Of a stretch of 64,000 nucleotides of DNA, positions 8,662 through 16,586 are shown in pieces; positions within the stretch are counted from its first letter, which is position 1, and each line of letters begins with the position of its first letter. The notes under the pieces are model-generated. The model had not been told where the DNA came from, searched no databases, and saw only the letters and a program-made list of their open reading frames with translations. A program made the translations under genes and the position numbers. Source of the stretch: Candidatus Thiodiazotropha sp. (ex Monitilora ramsayi). GTDB lineage: Bacteria; Pseudomonadota; Gammaproteobacteria; Chromatiales; Chromatiaceae. The stretch covers positions 558,001-622,000 of the forward strand of contig JAHXIO010000011.1 of assembly GCA_025655595.1 (NCBI GenBank). The letters run 5' to 3'.

Positions 8662-10140
8662 ATGAGATTTCCGTCAATCAGTAAAATCGCATACCTCTCA
8701 CTGCTATTCGCCTCTCTGTGCATAGCGGGTATGAACAATGCCATAGCGGAGGAGATCAATCTTCCCGAACTCGGTTCGCCATCGGATCAATATCTGACCC
8801 CTACCGATGAAAAGCGCCTCGGCCGGGCATTCATGCTCAGCGTTAAAAACAAGACGACGGTATTGGATGACCCACTCATCGAGGAGTACATCCAGAACCT
8901 CGGTGCTGCTCTGCTCAAACAGAGTGACGCCTCAGGACAGGACTACACTTTCTTTGTGCTCGAGGATCCCAGCATCAACGCTTTTGCCGGCCCCGGAGGG
9001 TATATCGGCATCTACAGCGGCCTGATCCTGGCAACCCAGACCGAGAGCGAACTCGCCTCAGTCGTGGCGCACGAAATCGCCCATGTCACCCAAAAGCACC
9101 TGCTGCGCGCCTTCGATGCCGCCAACCGCATGAGCGGTAAGACGGCAGCATTGATCCTGGCCTCCATCCTTGTCGGTGTGGCCGGCTCACCCGACGCGGG
9201 TATCGCCATGGCCACCGGCGCCCAGGCCAGTGCCATACAGGAACAGATCAATTTCACCCGAAGCAACGAAGAGGAAGCCGATACCGTCGGCATACAGATT
9301 CTTGCCGATGCTGAGTTCGACCCCAGGGCCATGCCAGTCTTCTTCGAGCGTCTGACCCACGCCAGCCGACTCTATGAATCGGGGATCCCGGAGATACTCC
9401 GCACCCACCCGGTCACCACCAATCGCGTGGCCGACGCCCTTGGGCGCGCCGAAACCTATGACTATCGCCAGTACCCCGGCAGTCTGCGCTATTATCTAAC
9501 CCGCGAAACCCTGAGGGTAAATCAGTTCAAAGAGCCCAAAGATGCCATCCAGCATTTTTCCAGCGGACTCGATGAGGGGCGACATCTCAATGAAGAGGCA
9601 CATCGATACGGTTACGCCCTCGCTCTCATGGCGGACAGCCAATTTAAGACTGCCGAACAGACAATAGAAGCACTCCTCAAGCAACGACCCCAGCAGCTGG
9701 AATATATTCTTGCCTCGGCAAAGATCGCCAGGCAACTCGGCAAGCCCAAGGATGAACTGAAGATACTGGATACATATTACCAACTGATGCCTGAAAACTA
9801 CCCGCTTTCAGTGGCTTACATCGAAGCGCTGACGACAGCCAAACGCTATAGGCAGGCACGCTCAGCAGCGGCCCATGCGCTCAGCCTGAGAGCCAACGAT
9901 ACAAGACTCTATCGACTCGTCGGTAAGGTGGAAGAGTTGGCTGGCAATCAGGCGGAATCCCATCGCCTGTTGGCCGAAGCCTATGTCACGGAGGGTCGTC
10001 TGCGTGCCGCTATTCAACAATTGGAGACAGCCCTGAAAATGGTCGATGGAAAGGACTTCCATCAAACTTCACGTATTGAGTCCAGGCTGATAAAAATCAA
10101 GCAGGCCGCCAAGCAGGAAGAGAGGAAAGAGAAGGGATAA
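8662..10140 (+). CDS. bepA: BepA-like M48 metalloprotease with TPR domain
   Basis: A 492-aa periplasmic zinc protease-chaperone. A signal peptide covers about residues 1-29, and the catalytic motif V-V-A-H-E-I-A-H-V-T-Q-K-H is near residue 137. The likely third metal ligand is in R-S-N-E-E-E-A-D-T-V-G near 205. The C-terminal half is helical with tetratricopeptide-like repeats (about 300-480). E. coli BepA (YfgC) helps assemble or degrade the LptD outer-membrane complex. Length and layout fit BepA. The gene stands alone, divergent from the haem-protein gene. Confidence 0.9.
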   Translation: MRFPSISKIAYLSLLFASLCIAGMNNAIAEEINLPELGSPSDQYLTPTDEKRLGRAFMLSVKNKTTVLDDPLIEEYIQNLGAALLKQSDASGQDYTFFVLEDPSINAFAGPGGYIGIYSGLILATQTESELASVVAHEIAHVTQKHLLRAFDAANRMSGKTAALILASILVGVAGSPDAGIAMATGAQASAIQEQINFTRSNEEEADTVGIQILADAEFDPRAMPVFFERLTHASRLYESGIPEILRTHPVTTNRVADALGRAETYDYRQYPGSLRYYLTRETLRVNQFKEPKDAIQHFSSGLDEGRHLNEEAHRYGYALALMADSQFKTAEQTIEALLKQRPQQLEYILASAKIARQLGKPKDELKILDTYYQLMPENYPLSVAYIEALTTAKRYRQARSAAAHALSLRANDTRLYRLVGKVEELAGNQAESHRLLAEAYVTEGRLRAAIQQLETALKMVDGKDFHQTSRIESRLIKIKQAAKQEERKEKG

Positions 10141-10338
10141 GGCAGGCCGGGATCGGAAGTTGTGAAATATCGGACACATAAGACGAAAAGAGCGAATCCA
10201 TTGCATTCCGGTAAACCCCAAGTTATCACACAACTAACCCAAGCCGGCTTTGCGGGTGGCATGCAAATAAATCACAAATTACTAATAAATAGACAATTTT
10301 TTACTTGCTATCGCTGACTGTTTCGGTATTCTTACGAC

Positions 10339-10656
10339 CTACCTGTATAGGTACAATAGCGTGCCCACATAGGAAGACGATAATAAAATAGAGATCAGCT
10401 TCAGCTGAACGGAAAAAATCATAGGAGGATAAACCGAAATAACCGCAACTTTTTCGGTTAGGTGTTGTTCTAACTCAGCATCGCTCCAGGACCGGGTCCT
10501 GAAGCTGCGTGTGAATTCAATGCCGTTGATATCGGTCACATAATTATGATTGCACGCTACCCCGTTTATTTGGCAATGCGCTCTCGCGGACAATCCGCAC
10601 AAAACGGCGGCTGCCAACCTGCGGGGAATGAAATTGACCAACCGGCTCAGTTTCAT
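10339..10656 (-). CDS. Possible small exported protein upstream of soxY
   Basis: A 105-aa reading frame of unknown function, divergent from soxY. It has a fair ribosome site (GAGG, seven bases before the ATG) and an N-terminus that could be a signal peptide (M-K-L-S-R-L-V ... A-A-A-V-L-C-G-L-S-A-R-A). The rest shows no family that I know. The stretch from 10141 to 10703 is otherwise empty. With only 47 bases separating its start from soxY, it could be a real gene or a chance frame. Confidence 0.3.
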   Translation of the reverse strand: MKLSRLVNFIPRRLAAAVLCGLSARAHCQINGVACNHNYVTDINGIEFTRSFRTRSWSDAELEQHLTEKVAVISVYPPMIFSVQLKLISILLSSSYVGTLLYLYR

Positions 10657-10703
10657 TTACAAACCTCAATTGTCACTAACCTTTCTCAGTTTGGAGAGAA
10701 TGA

Positions 10704-11180
10704 ATGAGCACTGAAATGAAACGCAGGATCTTCCTCAAAAGATCACTCGCCGCAGGCGCGGTCGGTGTAGCAGCCGGCGCTGGTCTGCTCACACCTCAGG
10801 AAATACTGGCTGCCTGGAACAAGGCTGCCTTCGAGGCCAAGGAACTGCCAAGCGCATTGAATGAATTGCTGGGCGTATCCGATCATGAAGCCTCAGCCGA
10901 TATCAATGTGAAAGCCCCCGATATCGCAGAGAACGGTGCCGTGGTACCGGTCACCATCAGTACCTCGATCGCGGGCGCGGAGTCGATCACACTCATCGCA
11001 TCCAACAACCCTGTACCTCTGGTCGCCAACTTCAAGTTGGGCCAAGGCGCTTCCGGATTTGCCTCTACCCGTATCAAAATGGGTAAGACAGGCGACGTGG
11101 TTGCTGTCGTGAAGGCAGGCGGCAAGCTCTATAGCGCCAAGAAAGAGGTTAAGGTCACCATCGGCGGCTGTGGCGGTTAA
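10704..11180 (+). CDS. soxY: Sulfur carrier protein SoxY
   Basis: A 158-aa periplasmic protein that carries sulfur intermediates bound to a C-terminal cysteine during thiosulfate/sulfide oxidation. The twin-arginine signal has the core K-R-R-I-F-L-K-R followed by a hydrophobic Ala/Gly stretch. The protein ends in the diagnostic G-G-C-G-G, with the swinging-arm Cys at residue 156. A GGAGAG ribosome site precedes the ATG. soxZ follows after 54 bases. No soxXA, soxB or soxCD is present in the window; detached soxYZ pairs are common in sulfur oxidisers that store sulfur. Confidence 0.97.
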   Translation: MSTEMKRRIFLKRSLAAGAVGVAAGAGLLTPQEILAAWNKAAFEAKELPSALNELLGVSDHEASADINVKAPDIAENGAVVPVTISTSIAGAESITLIASNNPVPLVANFKLGQGASGFASTRIKMGKTGDVVAVVKAGGKLYSAKKEVKVTIGGCGG

Positions 11181-11234
11181 TCCGTTAATCCGATAACCGA
11201 TCACATATATCACAGATTTAATGAGGTAAACGCA

Positions 11235-11549
11235 ATGGCTAACACGATCAAGATCCGCGCCAAAGAGAAAGGTGGTGAAACCACTGTCAAAGCGCTGATT
11301 TCCCACCCCATGGAGACCGGCGGCCGTACAGACAAGAAAACCGGTAAAAAGATTCCCGCCCACTTTATCCAGGAAGTCGTCTGCAAGCACAAGGGTGCGA
11401 CAGTCATGACTGCCGAATGGAGTGGTGGTGTCTCAAAGAACCCCTATATCTCCTTCAAATTCTCCGGCGGCGCCAAAGGTGACGACATCGAGTTGTCCTG
11501 GACCGATAACAAAGGCGAAGGCGACAGCAAGACCGGCAAAATCAAGTAA
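11235..11549 (+). CDS. soxZ: Sulfur-oxidation protein SoxZ
   Basis: A 104-aa protein that forms the SoxYZ heterodimer. It shows the SoxZ pattern K-A-L-I-S-H-P-M-E-T-G near residue 17, then the A-H-F-I-Q-E-V region and an Ig-like beta fold ending in W-x-D-N-K-G. It has no signal peptide, as expected, because SoxZ is exported bound to Tat-targeted SoxY. A GAGG ribosome site precedes the ATG. A strong terminator follows at 11588, so soxYZ appears to be a two-gene operon. Confidence 0.97.
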   Translation: MANTIKIRAKEKGGETTVKALISHPMETGGRTDKKTGKKIPAHFIQEVVCKHKGATVMTAEWSGGVSKNPYISFKFSGGAKGDDIELSWTDNKGEGDSKTGKIK

Positions 11550-11587
11550 TCCCTAAACCTGTCAAGGCAGGTATTACTTGTATAAGA

Positions 11588-11614
11588 GGACGCCTTCTGG
11601 GCGTCCTTTTTTTT
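11588..11614 (+). terminator. Rho-independent terminator of soxYZ
   Basis: The stem GGACGCC/GGCGTCC with loop TTCTG is followed directly by eight T residues. It lies 38 bases after the soxZ stop. Confidence 0.92.
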
Positions 11615-11799
11615 GCCACCCATTATGATGTTCAGCGATATCAAATGAAGCCCTCATTTTGATCAAGTTGCCGGAATAACACTCCACAGGCCGCCTGTGA
11701 CTCCCTGCCAGCCTTTCACTACCTGTATGTTCACCTGATTATCAGCTGATACTTTTCATAGTACTTGAGACACGAAGCTCTCTCAGAAACAGTAAACAC

Positions 11800-11827
11800 T
11801 TGACTTGACCGACCGGTCTAATATACT
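11800..11827 (+). promoter_or_regulatory. tetR promoter with operator in the spacer
   Basis: A -35 box TTGACT (11800-11805) and a -10 box TATACT (11822-11827) are 16 bases apart. The spacer is filled by the palindromic sequence TTGACCGACCGGTCTA (11805-11820). The same 14-base core recurs at 12464 before tusA. The predicted transcript start falls at or next to the ATG at 11834, and no ribosome site is visible, so the mRNA may be leaderless. The layout suggests autorepression. Confidence 0.7.
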
Positions 11828-11833
11828 TGTGCC

Positions 11834-12442
11834 ATGAGTATTTCACCGGACACCAAAGACCGCATCCTGTCCACAGCCCGCGAACTCTTCCATAGTCGCA
11901 GCTACGCAGATGTTGGCATCAAGGAGATCTGTACACTGGCCAGGGTGCAGAAAGGGAGCTTCTATCATTTCTTCCCTTCCAAACAGGACCTGGCGATGGC
12001 AGTCATTGATGATATGTCTGACGACTGGGCTCACGGCTTTGTTGCTGAAGCCTTCGACGAGGCACTGCCCCCTACAGAGCGACTCGACTATATGGTGGAT
12101 GCAGTCTACTACTGGCAGAAGGCCGCCAAGAACGTCGAGGGTCGCATGCCCGGTTGCCTGTTCGGCAATCTCGCGCTTGAAGTCAGTACCCGTGACGAGG
12201 TCATCCGGGCCAGGCTCAATGCGGTATTCGCAAAAGCCAGTGCCCGCTTCCATGAAACCCTTGATCAGGCCGTCGAGAACGGATCAATTCCCCCTCTCGA
12301 TACTGAAGCCACCGCCACTGCGATGTTGGCCTACCTCGAAGGCGTTATTCTTCTCGCCAAGACACGCAATGATCCAGAGGTGGTAAGAATACTGGGTCCA
12401 GGTATCAAAACAATTCGCATAGAGCTGAAGCCGACAAATTAA
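11834..12442 (+). CDS. TetR-family regulator (NemR-like)
   Basis: A 202-aa regulator with an N-terminal TetR helix-turn-helix (about residues 10-55, including K-G-S-F-Y-H-F-F-P-S-K). The ligand domain contains P-G-C-L-F-G-N-L at about 106-113. The Cys at 108 sits where the NemR group has its conserved G-C-L cysteine, which senses electrophiles or oxidants, so a thiol-based sensor role is plausible. It is flanked by two copies of the same operator-like sequence, one in its own promoter and one before tusA, so it probably represses itself and the tusA-dsrE2 pair. The only sensible start is the ATG at 11834, which has no ribosome site. Confidence 0.9.
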   Translation: MSISPDTKDRILSTARELFHSRSYADVGIKEICTLARVQKGSFYHFFPSKQDLAMAVIDDMSDDWAHGFVAEAFDEALPPTERLDYMVDAVYYWQKAAKNVEGRMPGCLFGNLALEVSTRDEVIRARLNAVFAKASARFHETLDQAVENGSIPPLDTEATATAMLAYLEGVILLAKTRNDPEVVRILGPGIKTIRIELKPTN

Positions 12443-12463
12443 GGACTTTTTTTAGATTCAGAA

Positions 12464-12479
12464 TTGACCGACCGGTCAT
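12464..12479 (+). promoter_or_regulatory. Second TetR-type operator, before tusA-dsrE2
   Basis: TTGACCGACCGGTCAT repeats the 14-base core TTGACCGACCGGTC of the tetR promoter. It lies 44 bases upstream of the tusA ATG and overlaps a possible -35 box (TTGACC); the -10 region about 17 bases further on (CGTAAA) is weak. Confidence 0.7.
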
Positions 12480-12523
12480 CTTGAAGCGTAAACCGCTTAA
12501 CCGATAGACACAGGAGAAATCCC

Positions 12524-12754
12524 ATGAGCGAAACCGTACACACACTCGATGCAAGAGGCCTGAATTGCCCTCTACCCATCCTGAGAACCCGAAAAGCCAT
12601 CACGGCACTGGCGTCCGGTGACATTCTTGAGGTCACGGCAACAGATCCGGGATCGGTAAAAGATCTGGACTCATTCTGCAGCCAGACCGGCCACGAAATG
12701 GTATCCAGTAAACAAGTCGAGGATGGATTCTTTTTCAGAATCCGTAAGGCATGA
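12524..12754 (+). CDS. tusA: TusA-family sulfurtransferase
   Basis: A 76-aa sulfur-carrier protein. The motif G-L-N-C-P-L-P-I-L places the persulfide-bearing Cys at residue 15 in the CPxP signature. TusA proteins in sulfur oxidisers shuttle sulfane sulfur in the cytoplasm, for example toward reverse DsrAB or sHdr pathways. An AGGAG ribosome site precedes the ATG, and dsrE2 begins 21 bases after the stop. In many sulfur oxidisers tusA and dsrE2 are found with a rhodanese gene; here the nearest rhodanese is 5 kb away. Confidence 0.96.
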   Translation: MSETVHTLDARGLNCPLPILRTRKAITALASGDILEVTATDPGSVKDLDSFCSQTGHEMVSSKQVEDGFFFRIRKA

Positions 12755-12775
12755 GCAACAGCAGAGGAGCGTATC

Positions 12776-13381
12776 ATGAGCAGTACTGCACCAGTCTACG
12801 ATATCCCGAAGAAAGACCTGGACCGCTGGTTTGACCAACGATTCGCCGAAAAAATGGCGGAACGTGAGGCCACCCACATCCCATCAATGACGATTATCGC
12901 CACCAAGGGAACCCTGGATATGGCCTACCCCCCATTCATCCTCGCATCTACGGCTGCGGCGCTGGGATGGGATGTCTCTATATTTTTCACCTTCTATGGA
13001 CTGAACCTGCTGAAACAGGACCTGGATCTTAAGGTAAGCCCGCTGGGTAATCCCGCCATGCCGATGAAACTGCCGGAAGGCCCCACCTGGATCAAAGGCA
13101 GGGAGATACCGATGCCAACCTCCGTCATGACTTTAGTACCAGGCTTTGAAAGCATGGCGACGGGCATGATGAAAAAGACCATGGACAATAAAGGCATTGC
13201 CCGTATCGAGCAGTTGCGTGAGCTGTGCGTTGAGGCAGATGTGAAACTTATCGCCTGCCAGATGACAGTAGACCTATTCGATTACGGTAAAGAAGATTTC
13301 ATTCCGGAGATCGAGGAGTGGGTAGGAGCTGCAAGCTTTCTTCCCAGGGCGCAGAAGGCAGACGTTAACCTATTTGTCTGA
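12776..13381 (+). CDS. dsrE2: DsrE2-like sulfurtransferase
   Basis: A 201-aa DsrE/F/H-superfamily protein of the DsrE2 type. I-I-A-T-K-G-T-L-D-M-A near residue 40 starts the alpha/beta fold. Two cysteines, Cys151 (L-R-E-L-C-V) and Cys161 (L-I-A-C-Q-M-T-V-D), lie in the conserved C-terminal region; the second is in the usual persulfide position. It is co-transcribed with tusA and followed by a strong terminator. The gene symbol follows the literature name for this subgroup. It has hydrophobic stretches (residues 46-76) that may associate with the membrane. Confidence 0.9.
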   Translation: MSSTAPVYDIPKKDLDRWFDQRFAEKMAEREATHIPSMTIIATKGTLDMAYPPFILASTAAALGWDVSIFFTFYGLNLLKQDLDLKVSPLGNPAMPMKLPEGPTWIKGREIPMPTSVMTLVPGFESMATGMMKKTMDNKGIARIEQLRELCVEADVKLIACQMTVDLFDYGKEDFIPEIEEWVGAASFLPRAQKADVNLFV

Positions 13382-13436
13382 GACCGGAACTGGCCATCTT
13401 TGATAGACATCACTCAGAAGGCAAGCGCTCGAGAAA

Positions 13437-13468
13437 GCGGCAACTGAAGTAACAGTTGCCGCTTTTTT
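13437..13468 (+). terminator. Rho-independent terminator after dsrE2
   Basis: A 10-base perfect stem GCGGCAACTG/CAGTTGCCGC, loop AAGTAA, then six T residues. It lies between convergent genes and may also work on the other strand. Confidence 0.9.
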
Positions 13469-13518
13469 CGTCACTACTCTTCGGTGGATTACGGAGTAGA
13501 TAGAGACAAGCCGAGCAT

Positions 13519-14619
13519 TTACTGATCCTTTTTCTCTTCCTCGGACGCAGCGTCCTCCTCCAGGAGTTTGGCCCACTCTTCTTCGAGCGAAGCAGCCTCA
13601 CTCTCCTGCGACTCAACCGGGACGCTCTCCATATCCGGTATTTCGATATCTACCTGTTGAACCTCATCCATCAATGACTCTACGGTTTCGGTCTGAGTTG
13701 CACTCTCATCAGCAGCCGTCTCGTCCTCATCCTGGGTTGTGATTTCATCGGCTATGTCCATAACTTCATCGATAATCTCCGATACTTCCTCTTCCATCGC
13801 AGCGGATGAAGCCTCTTCCATATCTTTTGAAACCTGCTCACTGAGGTCGCTGCTTTCCATGAGGCCATCACCAGCCTGGAAGTCTGGAATATCGATTTCA
13901 ATCCCATCTTCTTGTTGCTGCATGTCATCAGGCGCCGGTTCCGACAAACCATCAGACTCCACTGATACATCATCAGGCTCTTCGGCGGAAACCTCAATCG
14001 CTTCTGCAGCATCTGACTCGTCTTCTATTGGGGCTGAAGCGGGTGCTTCAGCAACAGGCGCTTTTTCAAAGGTTTCCGCAGCGCCCCCGGCAAACATGGT
14101 CGAATATTCATTCAGCATTCTGCCCATGGTATCCATGGTGACTTTCAGCTCATCCGAGAGGCGCTCATTCTCCTCTCTCAGATGCTGTATCTCCTCATCA
14201 AGCTCGCTCTCATCTCGATCTTGAGCGGCACCGGCTGATGTCGCTTCCGGTAAATTCAACGTCTGATAAGAAAGCACCAGATTTTCCACATCCACATCGA
14301 CTTGCTGCAGAAATACCTGATCATCTTTAAGAAAGCCGTTAATGATATTCTGGTAGAGGCGCATTTCATTCTGAGTGATGTTGTGGAGTATCTGCTCCAG
14401 CTCGCTGCCCTCATAGCCGTACTTTTCCACCAGCAGCTTCTTTAGTCGTTCCGTTCGCTGAGGTTTATCACTTTGAACTCGTTCTGCCAGATGATGAGCC
14501 GCTTTTCGATTACGCCCTTTTCGCAGTAGCGCAAAGAGTACCAGCACCCCGCTGAGTATCAGCAGTCCAACTAGAACCTCAGCAGCGACCAGAACCGTCA
14601 GCTGGTTGAGCTCAATCAT
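13519..14619 (-). CDS. Membrane-anchored acidic coiled-coil protein, unknown function
   Basis: A 366-aa protein with one N-terminal membrane helix (about residues 10-31) and a basic stretch after it. A helical region of about 100 residues follows, with a short coiled coil near residues 138-175 (E-x-x-H-L-R-E-E-N-E-R-L). The C-terminal half is extremely acidic, repeating D/E/S/V segments. It shows no domain that I recognise. The start at 14619 overlaps the stop of the VWA gene upstream, so the two are translationally coupled and probably act together at the membrane. Confidence 0.8.
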   Translation of the reverse strand: MIELNQLTVLVAAEVLVGLLILSGVLVLFALLRKGRNRKAAHHLAERVQSDKPQRTERLKKLLVEKYGYEGSELEQILHNITQNEMRLYQNIINGFLKDDQVFLQQVDVDVENLVLSYQTLNLPEATSAGAAQDRDESELDEEIQHLREENERLSDELKVTMDTMGRMLNEYSTMFAGGAAETFEKAPVAEAPASAPIEDESDAAEAIEVSAEEPDDVSVESDGLSEPAPDDMQQQEDGIEIDIPDFQAGDGLMESSDLSEQVSKDMEEASSAAMEEEVSEIIDEVMDIADEITTQDEDETAADESATQTETVESLMDEVQQVDIEIPDMESVPVESQESEAASLEEEWAKLLEEDAASEEEKKDQ

Positions 14620-16462
14620 TTCCACTCTCCGTTTGGACAGCCGTTTCCGGCTCCACAGGTTCCTCCACGAGGCTAACCACATTGCGCTGATTTCGCATGC
14701 GGAACCACCAGAATGCACCGCCACCGCCCAGGATAATCAATAAATTGATTACACCAAACCAGATAGCTGCACCAGCCCAACTACTCTCTTCCTCCTCCAC
14801 TACTTCAGGTTCAGGAGCAGAATCAGGCACCGGAGGTGGGGTTGGCTCTGGGGTCGGTTCAGGCAATGGTTCCGGTTCAATATCAGGCTTGGGTGGAACA
14901 ACCGCACCTATGCCTTCAACTTCCATCGGCGCATCGAGATAGGTCAGCATCTCCCCTGACAGGGTATTTGCCACAGCCTTAAGACTGATCTTGCGAGGAC
15001 CATTGAAATCCATCAAATTGACCTCAGTCCGGTATTCACCGGGTCCCGCTGCCTGCAGAGGCATTTCGACCCGCTCTCCACTACTCTCTTCCAACCAAGC
15101 CTCTATCTGCAGACTCTGGGGGTCAATGAGTGTCGCATCCGCTTTCAGATTGAGGGTCAATTGCTTGCCACTCTCGTCGGGAGATGCCTCCAACGTTAGC
15201 GGCGGAACGACCTCATAGGTCATCCGTTTTTCGCGCACAAAGGTACGGCCTTTGGCATGGATCACCAACTCACCAAGGCCGGTATTGAGTGACTCGCCTC
15301 CAAATCGCATCGAGAATTGACCATCACTGGCGGAAGCGTCCTCATCGCCCCCATCATCCAGTAACGGACGGGGCTCATGCTCACCCATCAGATCACTCTG
15401 GATTGAAGAGACTTCAACGACATTGAGAAATGCCTGCTTCCGGATCAGTTTTCCATGATCGGTAAAACTCACCTCAAATGGCAAAACCTGACCATGGATC
15501 AGTCGATTGGGCAGATCTGTCGTCTTCATTTTCAGATCGGTCACCACCATGACCCGGTTGTCCGGGTCAGTCTCTGCACGAATACGCCACTCACCGGAAG
15601 CCGGATTCGAGATGGTCAGCATGTCGTAACCCTGATCCCGGTGCCACTCCACATTGGATGGCGGGTTGTCTGCACTGAATTTTGTGGCGTCAGGTTTAAT
15701 GACCTCGGTGGGCTCGGCATCGGGTTTGTGGAAGACAAGCACAGTCGCTTCGGTAATGGAGTCATCGATGGTGAATTTATTATCTTTCAGCGGTACCGCA
15801 TCAGGCTTTCCCACCTTTTCAAAGATGCGAAGAAAGACTTTTTGCAACTGATCGGCATTTTCAACCTGCTCGTACCACCCTCCCGTGGTTTCCGCCAGTT
15901 CACGCATCAATTCATGGTCGGCATTTTTCGACAGGGCAATGGTATGAATCACAGCATTTCGCACCTGGAGTTTGGGTAGAATCTTTTGCAGGATTCGATT
16001 GCGAGATGCGGCATTCCTGCTTTTGTCCTTAGAGATGTCCACCATGCCGTCTGTCAGCAAGATCACGCTGCGCCGGTATCCATGGGGCGGCCCCTCCCAA
16101 TCCTCCGTGGAGCGTTTGAGCGCATCTTCGATATTGGTATATTGACCCGGTGAGCCGATCGATTTGGAACTCTTACGGGCCTTCGATTTCCAGGATTGAT
16201 CAACCTGACCCAGGGGAATCTGCATATTCACATATTGCCCGAAGGTCCAGACCCCCGCACGGGTAGATGGCGGCAGTAGTCCAACCAGCAGACGTAATGC
16301 GGGGCGCCGCAGATTTTTAGGATCGTTTTTTTTCATGCTGCCTGAGACATCGATAAGGATGCGCACGTCCGCCCGCTCCTCTGCTGCCACAACAGGCCTG
16401 AGAGCAAACGGCACCAGGAGAAATATCACTACGATCAGTGACAGACGCTTTGCTTCCAACAT
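14612..16462 (-). CDS. Envelope von Willebrand factor A protein
   Basis: A 616-aa protein. A signal peptide is followed by a VWA domain whose MIDAS motif D-V-S-G-S-M comes soon after the cleavage site; L-L-T-D-G-M is the second metal-site stretch. Next come beta-rich regions, a Pro/Glu-rich linker (P-E-P repeats, about residues 525-565), one membrane helix (W-F-G-V-I-N-L-L-I-I-L-G-G-G-G) and a short cytoplasmic tail. It resembles the TIGR03503-type family of gammaproteobacteria, whose role is unknown. The ATG at 16462 gives a normal signal peptide; a GTG at 16510 is an alternative. It overlaps the acidic membrane protein gene downstream. Confidence 0.88.
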   Translation of the reverse strand: MLEAKRLSLIVVIFLLVPFALRPVVAAEERADVRILIDVSGSMKKNDPKNLRRPALRLLVGLLPPSTRAGVWTFGQYVNMQIPLGQVDQSWKSKARKSSKSIGSPGQYTNIEDALKRSTEDWEGPPHGYRRSVILLTDGMVDISKDKSRNAASRNRILQKILPKLQVRNAVIHTIALSKNADHELMRELAETTGGWYEQVENADQLQKVFLRIFEKVGKPDAVPLKDNKFTIDDSITEATVLVFHKPDAEPTEVIKPDATKFSADNPPSNVEWHRDQGYDMLTISNPASGEWRIRAETDPDNRVMVVTDLKMKTTDLPNRLIHGQVLPFEVSFTDHGKLIRKQAFLNVVEVSSIQSDLMGEHEPRPLLDDGGDEDASASDGQFSMRFGGESLNTGLGELVIHAKGRTFVREKRMTYEVVPPLTLEASPDESGKQLTLNLKADATLIDPQSLQIEAWLEESSGERVEMPLQAAGPGEYRTEVNLMDFNGPRKISLKAVANTLSGEMLTYLDAPMEVEGIGAVVPPKPDIEPEPLPEPTPEPTPPPVPDSAPEPEVVEEEESSWAGAAIWFGVINLLIILGGGGAFWWFRMRNQRNVVSLVEEPVEPETAVQTESGND

Positions 16463-16586
16463 CCTCAATACATCCCATAAAGATACGGCGGTCACCGAAC
16501 GGACCGTCACTAACCTATAGCGGCGAGGAGGTTTAGCACTTTAATTCCGGTCGTACATGCCGGACAGCCATCCCCTGACAGAAATA

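Noticed and set aside
11834-12442. Naming the TetR gene nemR
   Set aside because: The G-C-L cysteine resembles NemR, but the usual nemA/gloA partners are absent and the target here seems to be tusA-dsrE2.
13739-14224. Long plus-strand frame rich in Ser opposite the acidic membrane protein gene
   Set aside because: It is the antisense shadow of D/E-rich codons; no ribosome site and an implausible composition.
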